Made by a program: the position numbers and the translations under genes
Assembly (NCBI GenBank): GCA_023100825.1
Contig: CP095846.1
Location: 992,001 to 1,056,000 of the forward strand
DNA length: 64,000 nt
Source of the DNA: Nocardioidaceae bacterium SCSIO 66511
Lineage (GTDB): Bacteria; Actinomycetota; Actinomycetes; Propionibacteriales; Nocardioidaceae
Reading direction: 5' to 3'
Shown here: in pieces, positions 1-8,663 of the stretch
Layout: every line of letters begins with the position of its first letter
Position numbering within the stretch: position 1 is the first letter of the stretch
Notes under the pieces: model-generated
Database searches by the model: none
What the model saw: only the letters and a program-made list of their open reading frames with translations
Told to the model about the DNA's origin: nothing

Positions 1-861
1 GACGCGCTCTTGCTCTGGGACTTCTTCTCAACGGCCGTCCGCGACGTGTGGCCGCACGCGGGTTCGCTGCGCTGGATCCACGTCGCGGCGGCCGGGGTCG
101 ACAAGCTGTTGTTCGACGAGCTGCGCGAGTCCGACGTCGTGGTGACGAACGCCCGCGGTGTCTTCGACCGGCCGATCGCGGAGTTCGTGCTCGCGTCCAT
201 CCTCGCGCAGGCCAAGGGCATGCACACCAGCCACGACCACCAGCAGGAGCGTCGCTGGGAGCATCGCGAGACGCGTACGCTCGTCGGCGAGAGAGCGCTT
301 GTCGTCGGCACCGGGGCGATCGGTCGCGAGACCGCCCGGCTTCTCGCCGCCGTCGGCATGGAGGTACGAGGGGCGGGGCGTACGGCTCGCAGCGGCGACC
401 CCGACTTCGGAGAGATCGTCGAGAGCGCATCGCTCGCCGAGCAGGTGGGTTGGGCCGATCATGTCGTGGTCGCCGCGCCGCTCACGGACGCGACCAGAGG
501 TTTGGTCGACGCCGAGGTGCTCGGCGCGATGCAGCCGAGCGCACACCTGGTGAACATCGGCCGGGGAGAGATCGTCGACGAGGACGCACTGCTCGCGACT
601 CTCGAGGCGGGCGGGATCGCCGCCGCTTCGCTCGACGTCTTCTGCACCGAGCCGCTGCCCGACGACAGTCCGCTGTGGAGCGCACCTGGCCTGGTCGTCT
701 CGCCGCATATGTCCGGCGACGTACTCGGCTGGCGGGAAACGCTCGCCCGCCAGTTCGTCGACAACGCACAACGATTCCTCGACGGCGAGCCGCTGGCCAA
801 CGTCGTCGACAAGCGTCTCGGGTTCGTACCCGCCGATACCGCAGGGAGTGCTCGTGCCTGA
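1..861 (+). CDS. D-2-hydroxyacid dehydrogenase (5' end outside window)
   Basis: The reading frame is open from the first base, so the true start lies upstream. The visible part carries the NAD-binding loop GTGAIG (about nt 307-324), the substrate-binding Arg in IGRGE (about nt 556) and the catalytic His in SPHMSGD (about nt 700). These belong to the NAD(P)-dependent 2-hydroxyacid dehydrogenase family, which interconverts 2-keto and 2-hydroxy acids. The 3' end overlaps the amidase start by 14 bp, so the two are probably translationally coupled in one catabolic operon. The substrate cannot be told from sequence; glyoxylate/hydroxypyruvate-type activity is one possibility. Confidence 0.88.
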   Translation, partial: DALLLWDFFSTAVRDVWPHAGSLRWIHVAAAGVDKLLFDELRESDVVVTNARGVFDRPIAEFVLASILAQAKGMHTSHDHQQERRWEHRETRTLVGERALVVGTGAIGRETARLLAAVGMEVRGAGRTARSGDPDFGEIVESASLAEQVGWADHVVVAAPLTDATRGLVDAEVLGAMQPSAHLVNIGRGEIVDEDALLATLEAGGIAAASLDVFCTEPLPDDSPLWSAPGLVVSPHMSGDVLGWRETLARQFVDNAQRFLDGEPLANVVDKRLGFVPADTAGSARA

Positions 862-2260
862 TCCGAATCTCTGGTCCGTCGCGGAGCTGACCGCCGCGTA
901 CCGCTCGCGTGAGGTGTCGCCCGTCGAGGCGACCCAGGCCTCGCTCGACACCATCGAGGCGCACGACGGCGACGTCAACGCGTTCGTACGCGTGGAGGGC
1001 GAGTCCGCCCTCGAAGCCGCTCGGGCATCCGAGAAGCGGTGGGCCGCCGGCGAACCGATCGGCCCGGCCGACGGCGTACCCACGTCGATCAAGGACATCT
1101 TCCTGACCCGAGACTGGCCGACGCTACGCGGCAGCGCGCTGATCGACGAGGCCGGAGCCTGGACCGAGGATGCGCCGAGCGTTGCCCGGCTGCGGGAGGC
1201 CGGCGCGGTCTTCGTCGGTAAGACGACGACGCCGGAGTTCGCCTGGAAGGGCGTCACCGACTCACTGCGGTTCGGCGCCACCGGCAACCCGTGGGCCGCC
1301 GATCTGACCGCGGGCGGCTCGAGCGGGGGAAGCGCTACTGCGGTCGGGCTCGGTATGGGCACCTGGTCGGTCGGAACCGACGGTGGGGGCTCGGTAAGGA
1401 TCCCGGCGGCGTTCACCGGCACCGTCGCGATCAAGCCCACGTACGGGCTGATCCCGCTGTACCCGGCGAGCCCGTTCGGAACGCTCGCACATGCCGGGCC
1501 GATGACGAGGTCGGTCACGGACGCGGCCACGATGCTCGACCTCATCACCGGCTACGACCCACGAGACTGGTCGGCGATGCCGACTCCCACCGGATCGTTC
1601 CTCGACGGGCTCGAAGACGGCGTCGAGGGGATGCGCATCGCGTACTCGCCGAACCTCGGCTTCGTTGCGAACGACCCGGAGGTCGACGCGGCCGTACGCG
1701 CAGCGGCCGCGGTACTCGCCGATGCCGGCGCGGTTGTCGAGGAGGTCGACCCGGGATTCGACGACCCGGTCGAGGCCTTCGAGGTGCTCTGGTTCACCGG
1801 CGCGGCCAAGGTGATCGAACCGTACGGCGACGACGCGCTCGAGCGGATCGACCCGGGTCTGCGCGCGGGCGTCGAGCGCGGTCGAACGATGTCGGCCGGC
1901 GACTACCTCGACGCGACCGCAGTACGAATGGCGCTCGGCAAGCGCATGAGCGAGTTCCACGAGACGTACGACGTGCTGCTCACCCCGACCATGCCGATCG
2001 CGGCGTTCGAGGCCGGACGGGACGCGCCGGCCGGGTCGGCGTCGTCGGCCTGGACGAGTTGGACCCCCTACACGTACCCGTTCAACCTGACCCAGCAGCC
2101 GGCGCTCAGCGTGCCGTGCGGGTTCACCTCGGCCGGGCTGCCCGTCGGACTCCACGTCGTCGGTCCGCGCCACGCCGACGCCCGCGTGCTGCGCGTCGGG
2201 CGGGCGTACGAGCGGGCGACGGACTGGTCGAGCGCCGTGCCGACCCTGCTGCAGGACTGA
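848..2260 (+). CDS. Amidase signature-family hydrolase
   Basis: 470 aa from a GTG start; a second GTG at 854 is also possible. The amidase Ser-cisSer-Lys triad is visible: Lys82 in SIKD, cis-Ser158 in the GGSSGGS loop and nucleophile Ser182 in DGGGSVRIP. The 24-residue spacing between the two serines matches characterised amidases. The family hydrolyses C-N amide bonds and includes GatA, AtzF and peptide amidases. No gatB or gatC lies nearby, so a catabolic amidase is more likely than the tRNA amidotransferase subunit. It sits between a hydroxyacid dehydrogenase and a DUF3830 gene, a layout typical of small-molecule breakdown operons. Confidence 0.9.
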   Translation: MLVPDPNLWSVAELTAAYRSREVSPVEATQASLDTIEAHDGDVNAFVRVEGESALEAARASEKRWAAGEPIGPADGVPTSIKDIFLTRDWPTLRGSALIDEAGAWTEDAPSVARLREAGAVFVGKTTTPEFAWKGVTDSLRFGATGNPWAADLTAGGSSGGSATAVGLGMGTWSVGTDGGGSVRIPAAFTGTVAIKPTYGLIPLYPASPFGTLAHAGPMTRSVTDAATMLDLITGYDPRDWSAMPTPTGSFLDGLEDGVEGMRIAYSPNLGFVANDPEVDAAVRAAAAVLADAGAVVEEVDPGFDDPVEAFEVLWFTGAAKVIEPYGDDALERIDPGLRAGVERGRTMSAGDYLDATAVRMALGKRMSEFHETYDVLLTPTMPIAAFEAGRDAPAGSASSAWTSWTPYTYPFNLTQQPALSVPCGFTSAGLPVGLHVVGPRHADARVLRVGRAYERATDWSSAVPTLLQD

Positions 2261-2294
2261 ACCGATCGATGCGACCCAAGGAGACACGACGTAG

Positions 2295-2798
2295 ATGACC
2301 CGCTACCTGACCGTGAGCCTCGACAAACGCGGTGTGCAGTGCACCGCGAAACTGCTCGACGACGAGGCGCCGCGTACTGCCGCCGCCGTATGGAACGCGC
2401 TGCCGCAGTCCGGGCAGGTCTACCACGGCAAGTACGCGCGCAACGAGATCTACAACCTGGTCGCGCCCTTCGCCGAGACCGCGCCCGGACCGGAGAACAC
2501 CACGATCACGCCGATCCCGGGTGACCTGTGCTACTTCGACTTCACCGGCGGCCAGCTCAGCAACCCCGCGTACGGCTACGCCGACGGCGGCTCCGAGGAC
2601 GACACCAGCGGGGTGATCGACCTCGCCGTCTTCTACGGGCGCAACAACCTGCTGATCAACGGCGACCAGGGCTGGGTGCCGGGCAACGTCTTCGGCACGA
2701 TCATCGACGGGTTCGAGGAGTTCGCGCTGGCCTGCCAGGACATCTGGATGGGCGGTGCGCGGGGCGAGAGCCTCACCTTCGCCCGTAAGGACGACTGA
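2295..2798 (+). CDS. DUF3830 family protein (cyclophilin-like fold predicted)
   Basis: 167 aa, preceded by an AAGGAGA ribosome-binding site about 10 bp upstream of the ATG. The sequence resembles DUF3830: an N-terminal beta strand, a TAAAVWNALP-type segment, a GDLCYFDF motif near residue 76 and a long C-terminal region ending in the GARGESL motif. The family has no established enzymatic role but is often found beside amidases and hydrolases in catabolic operons. It is the last gene before a strong terminator, so it probably shares a transcript with the two upstream genes. Confidence 0.75.
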   Translation: MTRYLTVSLDKRGVQCTAKLLDDEAPRTAAAVWNALPQSGQVYHGKYARNEIYNLVAPFAETAPGPENTTITPIPGDLCYFDFTGGQLSNPAYGYADGGSEDDTSGVIDLAVFYGRNNLLINGDQGWVPGNVFGTIIDGFEEFALACQDIWMGGARGESLTFARKDD

Positions 2799-2809
2799 CC
2801 GGGCAGGTA

Positions 2810-2840
2810 GGGTCGGCCGTGCGATAGCACGTGCCGACCC
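2810..2840 (+). terminator. Hairpin terminator after the catabolic operon
   Basis: GGGTCGGC (2810-2817) pairs with GCCGACCC (2833-2840), and an inner CGTGC/GCACG stem closes a GATA loop. The hairpin is followed by TCGATTT. It separates the DUF3830 gene from the infA promoter immediately downstream. Confidence 0.8.
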
Positions 2841-2845
2841 TCGAT

Positions 2846-2875
2846 TTGGGTAATCGACACGCCCTGTCGTAGGAT
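2846..2875 (+). promoter_or_regulatory. Candidate promoter of the infA ribosomal operon
   Basis: TTGGGT (2846-2851), an 18-bp spacer and TAGGAT (2870-2875) resemble a housekeeping sigma promoter. A leader of about 125 nt would follow before infA. No other good -35/-10 pair is visible between the terminator and infA. Confidence 0.55.
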
Positions 2876-3008
2876 TACACGTCGGCCAAGGCTGGCTCCT
2901 GCCACCATGCCCCGCGGCTGCCGCTCGACACCCCTCATGGTCCGTGCGGAGGGGTACGTGTGCGCTGGCCAGGCCACTACAGCAGCGGACCTACAGATTG
3001 CGGAGGCT

Positions 3009-3230
3009 ATGCCGAAGAAGGAAGGTGTCATCGAGATCGAAGGCGCCGTTGTCGAAGCGCTCCCGAACGCCATGTTCCGGGTCGAGCTCAGCAACGGGCA
3101 CAAGGTTCTCGCGCACATCAGCGGCAAGATGCGCCAGCACTACATCCGGATCCTCCCCGAGGACCGCGTCGTGGTGGAGCTATCGCCGTACGACCTCACC
3201 CGAGGCCGCATCGTCTACCGCTACAAGTAA
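3009..3230 (+). CDS. infA: Translation initiation factor IF-1
   Basis: 73 aa, the normal IF-1 length, starting [12 protein letters not shown] with the S1-like OB-fold signature [14 protein letters not shown] in the middle. IF-1 binds the 30S A-site during initiation. The frame is open further upstream, but family length and the MPKKEG start fix this ATG. GGAGG lies unusually close, 2 nt before the ATG. It is the first gene of the operon infA-rpmJ-rpsM-rpsK-rpsD-rpoA-rplQ. Confidence 0.98.
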   Translation: MPKKEGVIEIEGAVVEALPNAMFRVELSNGHKVLAHISGKMRQHYIRILPEDRVVVELSPYDLTRGRIVYRYK

Positions 3231-3272
3231 GTCCGCAACGATAACCAGCCAACCCACGACCGAAAGAGCTCG

Positions 3273-3386
3273 ATGAAGGTTCAGCCGAGCGTCAAGAAGA
3301 TCTGTGACAAGTGCAAGGTGATCCGGCGTCACGGCCGGGTCATGGTCATCTGCGAGAACCCCCGCCACAAGCAGCGCCAGGGCTGA
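3273..3386 (+). CDS. rpmJ: 50S ribosomal protein L36
   Basis: 37 aa beginning [15 protein letters not shown]. Cys11, Cys14, Cys27 and His32 form the zinc-ribbon set, so this is the zinc-binding (C+) form of L36. Its place between infA and rpsM is conserved in actinobacteria. The weak purine stretch CGAAAGAG precedes the ATG. Confidence 0.98.
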   Translation: MKVQPSVKKICDKCKVIRRHGRVMVICENPRHKQRQG

Positions 3387-3560
3387 TCGCAGGCACGAAG
3401 TCCGACTTCGGCACAAATTGAACAGAGCGTGATCGCTCGCGTCGAACCGCATCAGCGGATTCGGCGTGCCACCTCCGGATGCGATGGCCGGAGCCCTCAC
3501 CACAGGTGCAGGGACGCGACACGTCGGACACCGTCGCCCAATGGAAGGAACACCCGCCAG

Positions 3561-3938
3561 ATGGCACGCCTCCTCGGGGTCGATCTTCCGCGCGAGAAGC
3601 GCGTAGAGATCGGTCTCACCTACATCTTCGGCATCGGCCGAACGCGCGCTCAGCAGACGCTCGCCGCAACGGGCATCAGCCCGGCGATGCGCGTACACGA
3701 GCTCGGCGACGACGAGCTGATCAAGCTGCGCGACTACATCGAAGAGAACTTCCAGATCGAAGGTGACCTGCGCCGCGAGGTCGCCGCAGACATTCGCCGC
3801 AAGGTCGAGATCGGGAGTTACCAGGGTCGCCGCCACCGTTCGGGTCTTCCCGTACGCGGCCAGCGCACCAAGACCAACGCGCGTACCCGTAAGGGCCCCA
3901 AGCGCACCGTTGCCGGTAAGAAGAAGGTGGGTCGCTGA
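3561..3938 (+). CDS. rpsM: 30S ribosomal protein S13
   Basis: 125 aa starting [18 protein letters not shown], with the helix-hairpin-helix signature [10 protein letters not shown] and the basic C-terminal tail ending KKKVGR. S13 contacts the P-site and the 50S bridge B1. GGAAGGA lies 11 nt ahead of the ATG. The 174-nt gap after rpmJ holds short inverted repeats (for example CTCCGG/CCGGAG) but no clear promoter. The stop overlaps the rpsK start (TGATG). Confidence 0.98.
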   Translation: MARLLGVDLPREKRVEIGLTYIFGIGRTRAQQTLAATGISPAMRVHELGDDELIKLRDYIEENFQIEGDLRREVAADIRRKVEIGSYQGRRHRSGLPVRGQRTKTNARTRKGPKRTVAGKKKVGR

Positions 3939-4336
3939 TGCCTCCACGTCCGGGCGGCGCCAAGAAGGTGCGCCGTAAGGAGAAGAAGAACGTAGCCGTG
4001 GGCGAGGCCCACATCAAGAGCACGTTCAACAACACGATCGTCACGATCACCGACCCGTCCGGTGCGGTGATCTCCTGGGCCAGTGCCGGCACCGTCGGCT
4101 TCAAGGGCTCGCGTAAGTCCACGCCGTACGCCGCGCAGATGGCCGCCGAAGCCGCGGGCCGTCGCGCGATGGATCACGGCATGAAGAAGATCGACGTCTT
4201 CGTCAAGGGTCCGGGCTCGGGCCGCGAGACGGCGATCCGCTCGCTTGGTGCGGTCGGCCTCGAGGTCGGCACCATCCAGGACGTGACCCCCAGCCCCCAC
4301 AACGGATGCCGGCCGCCCAAGCGGCGCCGCGTCTGA
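3938..4336 (+). CDS. rpsK: 30S ribosomal protein S11
   Basis: 132 aa. It shows the S11 core [20 protein letters not shown] and ends in the conserved [14 protein letters not shown]11 lies on the 30S platform near the Shine-Dalgarno/anti-SD helix. The ATG overlaps the rpsM stop by one base, implying coupled translation. Confidence 0.98.
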   Translation: MPPRPGGAKKVRRKEKKNVAVGEAHIKSTFNNTIVTITDPSGAVISWASAGTVGFKGSRKSTPYAAQMAAEAAGRRAMDHGMKKIDVFVKGPGSGRETAIRSLGAVGLEVGTIQDVTPSPHNGCRPPKRRRV

Positions 4337-4366
4337 TCCGGCCAAGAAGAGGAGCAACGAACTCAC

Positions 4367-4975
4367 ATGGCCCGTTACACCGGACCCATCACCAAGAAGT
4401 CGCGTCGCTTCGGCGTCGACCTCGTCGGTGGCGATCAGGCGTTCGAGCGTCGCCCCTACCCGCCCGGTATGCATGGCCGCGGCCGGGTCAAGGAGAGCGA
4501 GTACCGCAACCAGCTGATCGAGAAGCAGAAGGCACGCTTCACCTACGGCGTGCTCGAGAAGCAGTTCCGCAAGTACTACGAGAAGGCAAGCCGTCGCCCC
4601 GGCAAGACCGGTGACAACCTGCTGCAGATTCTCGAGTCGCGGCTCGACAACGTCGTGTACCGCGCCGGCTTCGCCCGGACTCGTCGGCACGCTCGTCAGC
4701 TCGTCGTGCACGGTCACTTCCTGGTCAACGGCCAGAAGGTCGACGTGCCGTCGTACCAGGTGAGCGCCAAGGACATCGTCGACGTACGTACGAAGTCCCA
4801 CGAGATGACGCCGTTCATCGTCGCGCGTGAAACGCACGGCGAGCGGATCGTCCCCGGCTGGATGGACGCACTGCCCGACAAGATGCGGGTCCTCGTCCAC
4901 CAGCTCCCCGTCCGCGAGCAGATCGAGGTGCCCATCCAGGAGCAGCTCATCGTGGAGTTCTACTCCAAGATCTGA
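4367..4975 (+). CDS. rpsD: 30S ribosomal protein S4
   Basis: 202 aa starting [19 protein letters not shown]. The N-terminal region lacks the four cysteines of zinc-binding S4, so this is the zinc-free (C-) form. The S4 RNA-binding domain is around residues 90-155 ([22 protein letters not shown]). S4 nucleates 30S assembly. GAGGAG lies about 11 nt before the ATG. Confidence 0.98.
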   Translation: MARYTGPITKKSRRFGVDLVGGDQAFERRPYPPGMHGRGRVKESEYRNQLIEKQKARFTYGVLEKQFRKYYEKASRRPGKTGDNLLQILESRLDNVVYRAGFARTRRHARQLVVHGHFLVNGQKVDVPSYQVSAKDIVDVRTKSHEMTPFIVARETHGERIVPGWMDALPDKMRVLVHQLPVREQIEVPIQEQLIVEFYSKI

Positions 4976-5048
4976 TCGCAGCACCGCCACAAGTTCAATC
5001 CCCGAACCGCGCGAGTCAAATAGCGGGCCGCGCGGAAAGGAATGCAAA

Positions 5049-6059
5049 GTGCTCATCGCCCAACGCCCCACCCTCACCGAAGACACCGTCGACGACTACC
5101 GCTCCCGGTTCGTCATCGAGCCGCTGGAGCCCGGCTTCGGCTACACGCTCGGCAACTCGCTGCGCCGTACGCTGCTGTCGTCGATTCCCGGTGCTTCGAT
5201 CACGTCGATCAAGATCGACGGAGTGCTGCACGAGTTCTCGACCGTCCCCGGTGTGACCGAGGACGTCACGGAGATCATCCTCAACCTCAAGGACCTCGTC
5301 GTCTCCTCCGAGCACGACGAGCCGGTTGTGATGTACCTGCGTAAGCAGGGCCCCGGCGACGTGACCGCCGCCGACATCGCCCCGCCCGCCGGTGTCGAGG
5401 TGCACAACCCCGACCTGAAGATCGCGTCGCTCAACGACAAGGGCAAGCTCGAGATGGAGCTCGTCGTCGAGCGCGGCCGTGGCTACATCTCGGCCGTCCA
5501 GAACAAGACCGGCGACGAAGAGATCGGCCGGATGCCGGTCGACTCGATCTACTCGCCGGTGCTGAAGGTCTCATACAAGGTCGAGGCGACCCGTGTCGAG
5601 CAGCGCACCGACTTCGACAAGCTCATCGTCGACGTCGAGACGAAGAAGTCGATGCGTCCGCGCGATGCGATCGCTTCCGCCGGTAAGACGCTGGTCGAGT
5701 TGTTCGGGCTCGCGCGTGAGCTCAACGTCGAGGCCGAGGGCATCGACATCGGCCCGTCGCCGGTCGACGAGCAGCTCGCCGCCGACCTCGCCCTTCCGGT
5801 CGAAGATCTCCAGCTCACGGTGCGTTCGTACAACTGCCTCAAGCGCGAGGGCATCCACACCGTCGGTGAGCTGATCTCGCGCAGCGAGCAGGATCTTCTC
5901 GACATCCGCAACTTCGGGTCGAAGTCGATCGACGAGGTCAAGGCCAAGCTGGTCGAGATGGGTCTGTCCCTCAAGGACAGCCCGGCCGGGTTCGACCCGG
6001 CGGCGGCGCTCTCGTCGTACGACGATGACGAGTCCTTCGCCGAGGACGAGCAGTACTGA
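5049..6059 (+). CDS. rpoA: RNA polymerase alpha subunit
   Basis: 336 aa from a GTG start with GGAAAGGA upstream. The N-terminal dimerisation domain spans roughly residues 1-230 ([20 protein letters not shown]). The C-terminal DNA/activator-binding domain is around residues 245-315 ([30 protein letters not shown]). An acidic tail [12 protein letters not shown] closes it. The upstream in-frame extension is not conserved and was rejected; [12 protein letters not shown] is the standard actinobacterial start. Confidence 0.97.
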   Translation: MLIAQRPTLTEDTVDDYRSRFVIEPLEPGFGYTLGNSLRRTLLSSIPGASITSIKIDGVLHEFSTVPGVTEDVTEIILNLKDLVVSSEHDEPVVMYLRKQGPGDVTAADIAPPAGVEVHNPDLKIASLNDKGKLEMELVVERGRGYISAVQNKTGDEEIGRMPVDSIYSPVLKVSYKVEATRVEQRTDFDKLIVDVETKKSMRPRDAIASAGKTLVELFGLARELNVEAEGIDIGPSPVDEQLAADLALPVEDLQLTVRSYNCLKREGIHTVGELISRSEQDLLDIRNFGSKSIDEVKAKLVEMGLSLKDSPAGFDPAAALSSYDDDESFAEDEQY

Positions 6060-6101
6060 TCGGTCGCGCTCAGCAACCCATAGGTTCAACAGGAGACAAC
6101 G

Positions 6102-6671
6102 ATGCCCACCCCCACCAAGGGCCCACGCCTCGGCGGTAGCCCGGCGCACCAGCGGCTGATGCTGGCCAACCTCGCGACGAGCCTGTTCGAGTACGGCCAG
6201 ATCACCACGACCGAGGCCAAGGCGCGTCGGCTGCGTCCGTACGCGGAGAAGCTGATCTCCAAGGCACGGGTCGATACGCTGCACAACCGGCGCCAGGTGC
6301 TCAAGGTCATCCGCGACAAGTCCATCGTCCATGAGCTGTTCACCGAGATCGGCCCGGGCTACGCGACCCGACCGGGTGGCTACACCCGGATCACCAAGAT
6401 CGGTCCCCGCAAGGGCGATAACGCCCCGATGGCGGTGATCGAGCTGGTCGAGGTCAAGGAGTTCGCGGCCCAGCAGGCCGCGGCGCCCGAGGCACCGGCC
6501 GCTCCCGCGGAGGAGCCGGCCGAGGTCGAGGAGACTCCGGAGGAGACTGAAGCCGTCGCCGACGAGTCAGCCGAGGCCGCGGAGCCGGTCGCGGCCGACG
6601 AGCCGGTTGCGACCGAGGAGCCGACCGACGACGCTGCGGAGTCCGAGGACGGCGACGCCGAGAAGGCCTGA
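6102..6671 (+). CDS. rplQ: 50S ribosomal protein L17 with acidic C-terminal extension
   Basis: 189 aa. The first 120 residues are canonical L17 ([32 protein letters not shown]). The remaining 70 or so are a low-complexity Ala/Glu/Pro tail, longer than in most bacteria but of a kind seen in high-GC actinobacteria. CAGGAGA lies ahead of the ATG. It is the last gene of the operon, followed by a strong terminator. Confidence 0.97.
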   Translation: MPTPTKGPRLGGSPAHQRLMLANLATSLFEYGQITTTEAKARRLRPYAEKLISKARVDTLHNRRQVLKVIRDKSIVHELFTEIGPGYATRPGGYTRITKIGPRKGDNAPMAVIELVEVKEFAAQQAAAPEAPAAPAEEPAEVEETPEETEAVADESAEAAEPVAADEPVATEEPTDDAAESEDGDAEKA

Positions 6672-6687
6672 CCGCACCACCCGCCTC

Positions 6688-6723
6688 AATGGCGCCCACC
6701 CCGATGCCGGGGCGGGCGCCATT
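6688..6723 (+). terminator. Terminator of the ribosomal protein operon
   Basis: A 16-bp stem with one A-C mismatch (AATGGCGCCCACCCCG against CGGGGCGGGCGCCATT) closes an ATGC loop. It is followed by GTGCATTTTTCG, a short U-tract. This is the clearest intrinsic terminator in the window. Confidence 0.9.
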
Positions 6724-6904
6724 GTGCATTTTTCGTACGTATCACCCGCCGAAGTACGCGCTCCTGCCATAAGAGACGGCGTTTGTGGCACGAGTACGTA
6801 CCTCGGCGGGTTTGAACGGGGCGAAAACCTGTTGAAACCTGGTACGCGGATATGGCGTCGTAGAGATTGGCCAATCGGAGGGGTCGATCCGAAGGAGGAA
6901 CGAC

Positions 6905-7468
6905 ATGGTAGGAACACGAACCGCGCTCGTCGCAGTCGCCTCGATCGCGCTCGCGGCGTCGGTCGCCGCGCCCGCGAACGCCGACACGGTGAGCTTCAAG
7001 GACAAGGCGGGTGACATCAAGGGCGGACTGGACATCCACTCCGTCAAAGTCGACAACGACGGCCCGAGGGTCGGCGTGAAGACAACCCATCGGAACCTGA
7101 GGTACGGGCCGAAGGCTCCTGGCGGAAGCATCGCGGTCTATCTCGACATCGCCAAGAAGCGAAAGGGTCCGGAGTTCATCATCGCCGGCCCGGTGGGATC
7201 CGACGGCGACTATCACCTCAGCAAGATGCGTAAGTGGAAGATGGTCGGCGCCCCGTTGCTCTGCAAGGGACTGCGCTTCCGGATCAACTACAAGCGCGAC
7301 ATCGTCCGGGCCTCGGCTCCGCGGCGCTGTCTCGACCGCGCGTACGACCACAAGGTCGGCAAGATCCGGGCAGCCGTACGCGCATCACAGAGCCGCAAGC
7401 ACGGGCAGCCGAAGTACGACTGGTGGCCCAAGCGTCGCCACCTGTCCCGGGCTGTTGCGGCGAACTGA
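6905..7468 (+). CDS. Secreted basic protein of unknown function
   Basis: 187 aa with a Sec signal peptide: residues 1-26, hydrophobic core ALVAVASIALAAS, likely cleavage after ANA. The mature part is Lys/Arg-rich and has one Cys pair (LLCKGL and RRCLDR), probably a disulfide. I do not recognise a family. Its composition resembles the secreted protein at 11681-12274. GAAGGAGGAACG precedes the ATG. Upstream, CCCGCCGA (6745-6752) and TCGGCGGG (6803-6810) form an inverted repeat. Confidence 0.75.
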   Translation: MVGTRTALVAVASIALAASVAAPANADTVSFKDKAGDIKGGLDIHSVKVDNDGPRVGVKTTHRNLRYGPKAPGGSIAVYLDIAKKRKGPEFIIAGPVGSDGDYHLSKMRKWKMVGAPLLCKGLRFRINYKRDIVRASAPRRCLDRAYDHKVGKIRAAVRASQSRKHGQPKYDWWPKRRHLSRAVAAN

Positions 7469-7496
7469 TTGGCGTTAGCCGCAACGGCGTTTAGCC

Positions 7497-7539
7497 GCAG
7501 GGGGTTCGTTCCTGGCCCAGCCGGGAACGAACCCCCTGC
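7497..7539. terminator. Bidirectional hairpin terminator between convergent genes
   Basis: A perfect 16-bp stem, GCAGGGGGTTCGTTCC (7497-7512) with its complement (7524-7539), encloses an 11-nt loop. It lies between the stop of the secreted-protein gene and the stop of the methyltransferase gene on the other strand, so it can serve both. Only a weak U-tract (GTTCTTCTCCT) follows on the plus side. Confidence 0.85.
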
Positions 7540-7553
7540 GTTCTTCTCCTGAG

Positions 7554-8150
7554 TCACACTGGGCGCGTCTGCAGCACCCGGAACCCCTTGGCGCTGGTGA
7601 GCCGCTCGGTGGGGTAGCCCTGGTCGATCAGCCAGCGCTGCAAGGAGTCCGAGCCGAGATTCTTGCCGACGACAAGCCGCGCGACGCCGCCGTCGGCAAG
7701 CCGTGCCAGCCAGGTCAGGAGCAGGTCGTGTAGCGCTGGTTTGCCGATCCGAATCGGCGGATTCGACCAGATCTCGTCGTACGTCGTCGGCGGGACCTCG
7801 TCGGGCGCGTACGCGAGCACGCGATCGCGGATGCCGAGTCGGTCGGCATTACGGCGGACGAGGTCGAGAGCACGCTCGTTCGTGTCGACTGCGTGGACGA
7901 CGACGTCCGAGCACTCGCGGGCGATGGCGCAGGCGACGGGACCCCAGCCGCACCCCAGATCCAGCACCGTACGCGCCGATCGTGGTGGCTCACACGAGTC
8001 GAGCAAGATCGCCGTCGCCTTGTCGAGGCCGTCGCGGGCGAACACTCCGCGTGCCGTGGTGAACTTGTAGTCACGACCCCAGATCCGCGCGCGGACGTCA
8101 CGGCGCTCGTCGGCGGCTGCGGGCTCCGCGCTGAAATAGTGGTCGGCCAC
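7554..8150 (-). CDS. Class I SAM-dependent methyltransferase, RsmC/RlmG-like
   Basis: 198 aa. SAM-binding motif I VLDLGCGWGP is near residues 62-71, the acidic motif II around HAVDTNERAL, and the NPPIR tetrapeptide near residue 130. NPP[FIY] marks N-methylation of nucleic-acid bases, as in RsmC (16S G1207). At 198 aa it matches single-domain RsmC-like proteins without the N-terminal duplicate. The GTG start fits a leaderless promoter: TAGGCT (8162-8157), 6 nt, then GTG. The exact RNA target is inferred. Confidence 0.8.
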   Translation of the reverse strand: MADHYFSAEPAAADERRDVRARIWGRDYKFTTARGVFARDGLDKATAILLDSCEPPRSARTVLDLGCGWGPVACAIARECSDVVVHAVDTNERALDLVRRNADRLGIRDRVLAYAPDEVPPTTYDEIWSNPPIRIGKPALHDLLLTWLARLADGGVARLVVGKNLGSDSLQRWLIDQGYPTERLTSAKGFRVLQTRPV

Positions 8151-8240
8151 GGCGCCAGCCTAGATGAGCGCGGCCGGGGCGGATGACTGCGCGCCTGCCC
8201 GATCTCGGCTCGCTGTCGGCTTTCCCTCGCCTGCTGGTTC

Positions 8241-8544
8241 GGCAAAGACGCGGCGACGCGGGGGCCGCAGCTGCGTGGCTCGGTTGCTTGCCGGCTTTCC
8301 CGATTCGGTCGGCTTTCGCAGGTCCGTGGTGGTGGTTCACCAAGTAGACATGGTGAAACTCCACTTTGCACGGCAGGGACACCGTGCAAAGTAGCAGGTC
8401 GCCGTGCCCGTTGGTACGCCGGTGGCTGCCGGTACTGGTGTGACGCCGAAACCGAACGTTACACCGATCGCATATTAAGGTGACGGGAAAGCCGCCGAGC
8501 AATCGAACCGAAGAGCCGGCTCTGCGCGTCGCCGCGTCTTTGCC
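8241..8544 (-). repeat. Interspersed palindromic element, copy A
   Basis: A 304-bp intergenic element bounded by a perfect 20-bp terminal inverted repeat: GGCAAAGACGCGGCGACGCG (8241-8260) and its complement (8525-8544). Inside are TTCACCA..TGGTGAA (8336-8357) and an 11-bp hairpin ACTTTGCACGG/CCGTGCAAAGT (8363-8392). Read in reverse complement it matches copy C (59968-60267) along essentially its whole length and copy B (14836-15180) in part. No convincing gene is inside. It fills most of the gap between the methyltransferase gene and truA. Confidence 0.85.
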
Positions 8545-8550
8545 CAAGCA

Positions 8551-8660
8551 ATGCAGCGGGGAGAGCCGACAGCGACGAGGAATCGGGCAATCGGGTGGTC
8601 GCACGGTAAGCAGGAGAGCCGACAGCGAAGCCGAACCGGGCAGGCGGGAGTCGCCGAAAG
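8551..8660 (-). repeat. Tandem ~53-55 bp units beside element A
   Basis: Two imperfect units sharing GAGAGCCGACAGCGA (from 8561 and 8614; 53-bp period) lie directly outside the right terminus of element A. A related unit in opposite orientation lies outside its left terminus (about 8185-8240). The same unit family flanks the other two copies. Confidence 0.75.
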
Positions 8661-8663
8661 TCC

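Noticed and set aside
8098-8604. Small open frames inside the repeat element copies (for example 168 codons on the minus strand)
   Set aside because: They cross element boundaries and hairpins, differ in extent between copies, and look like by-products of GC-rich repeats. A short conserved frame is noted as an alternative in the findings.
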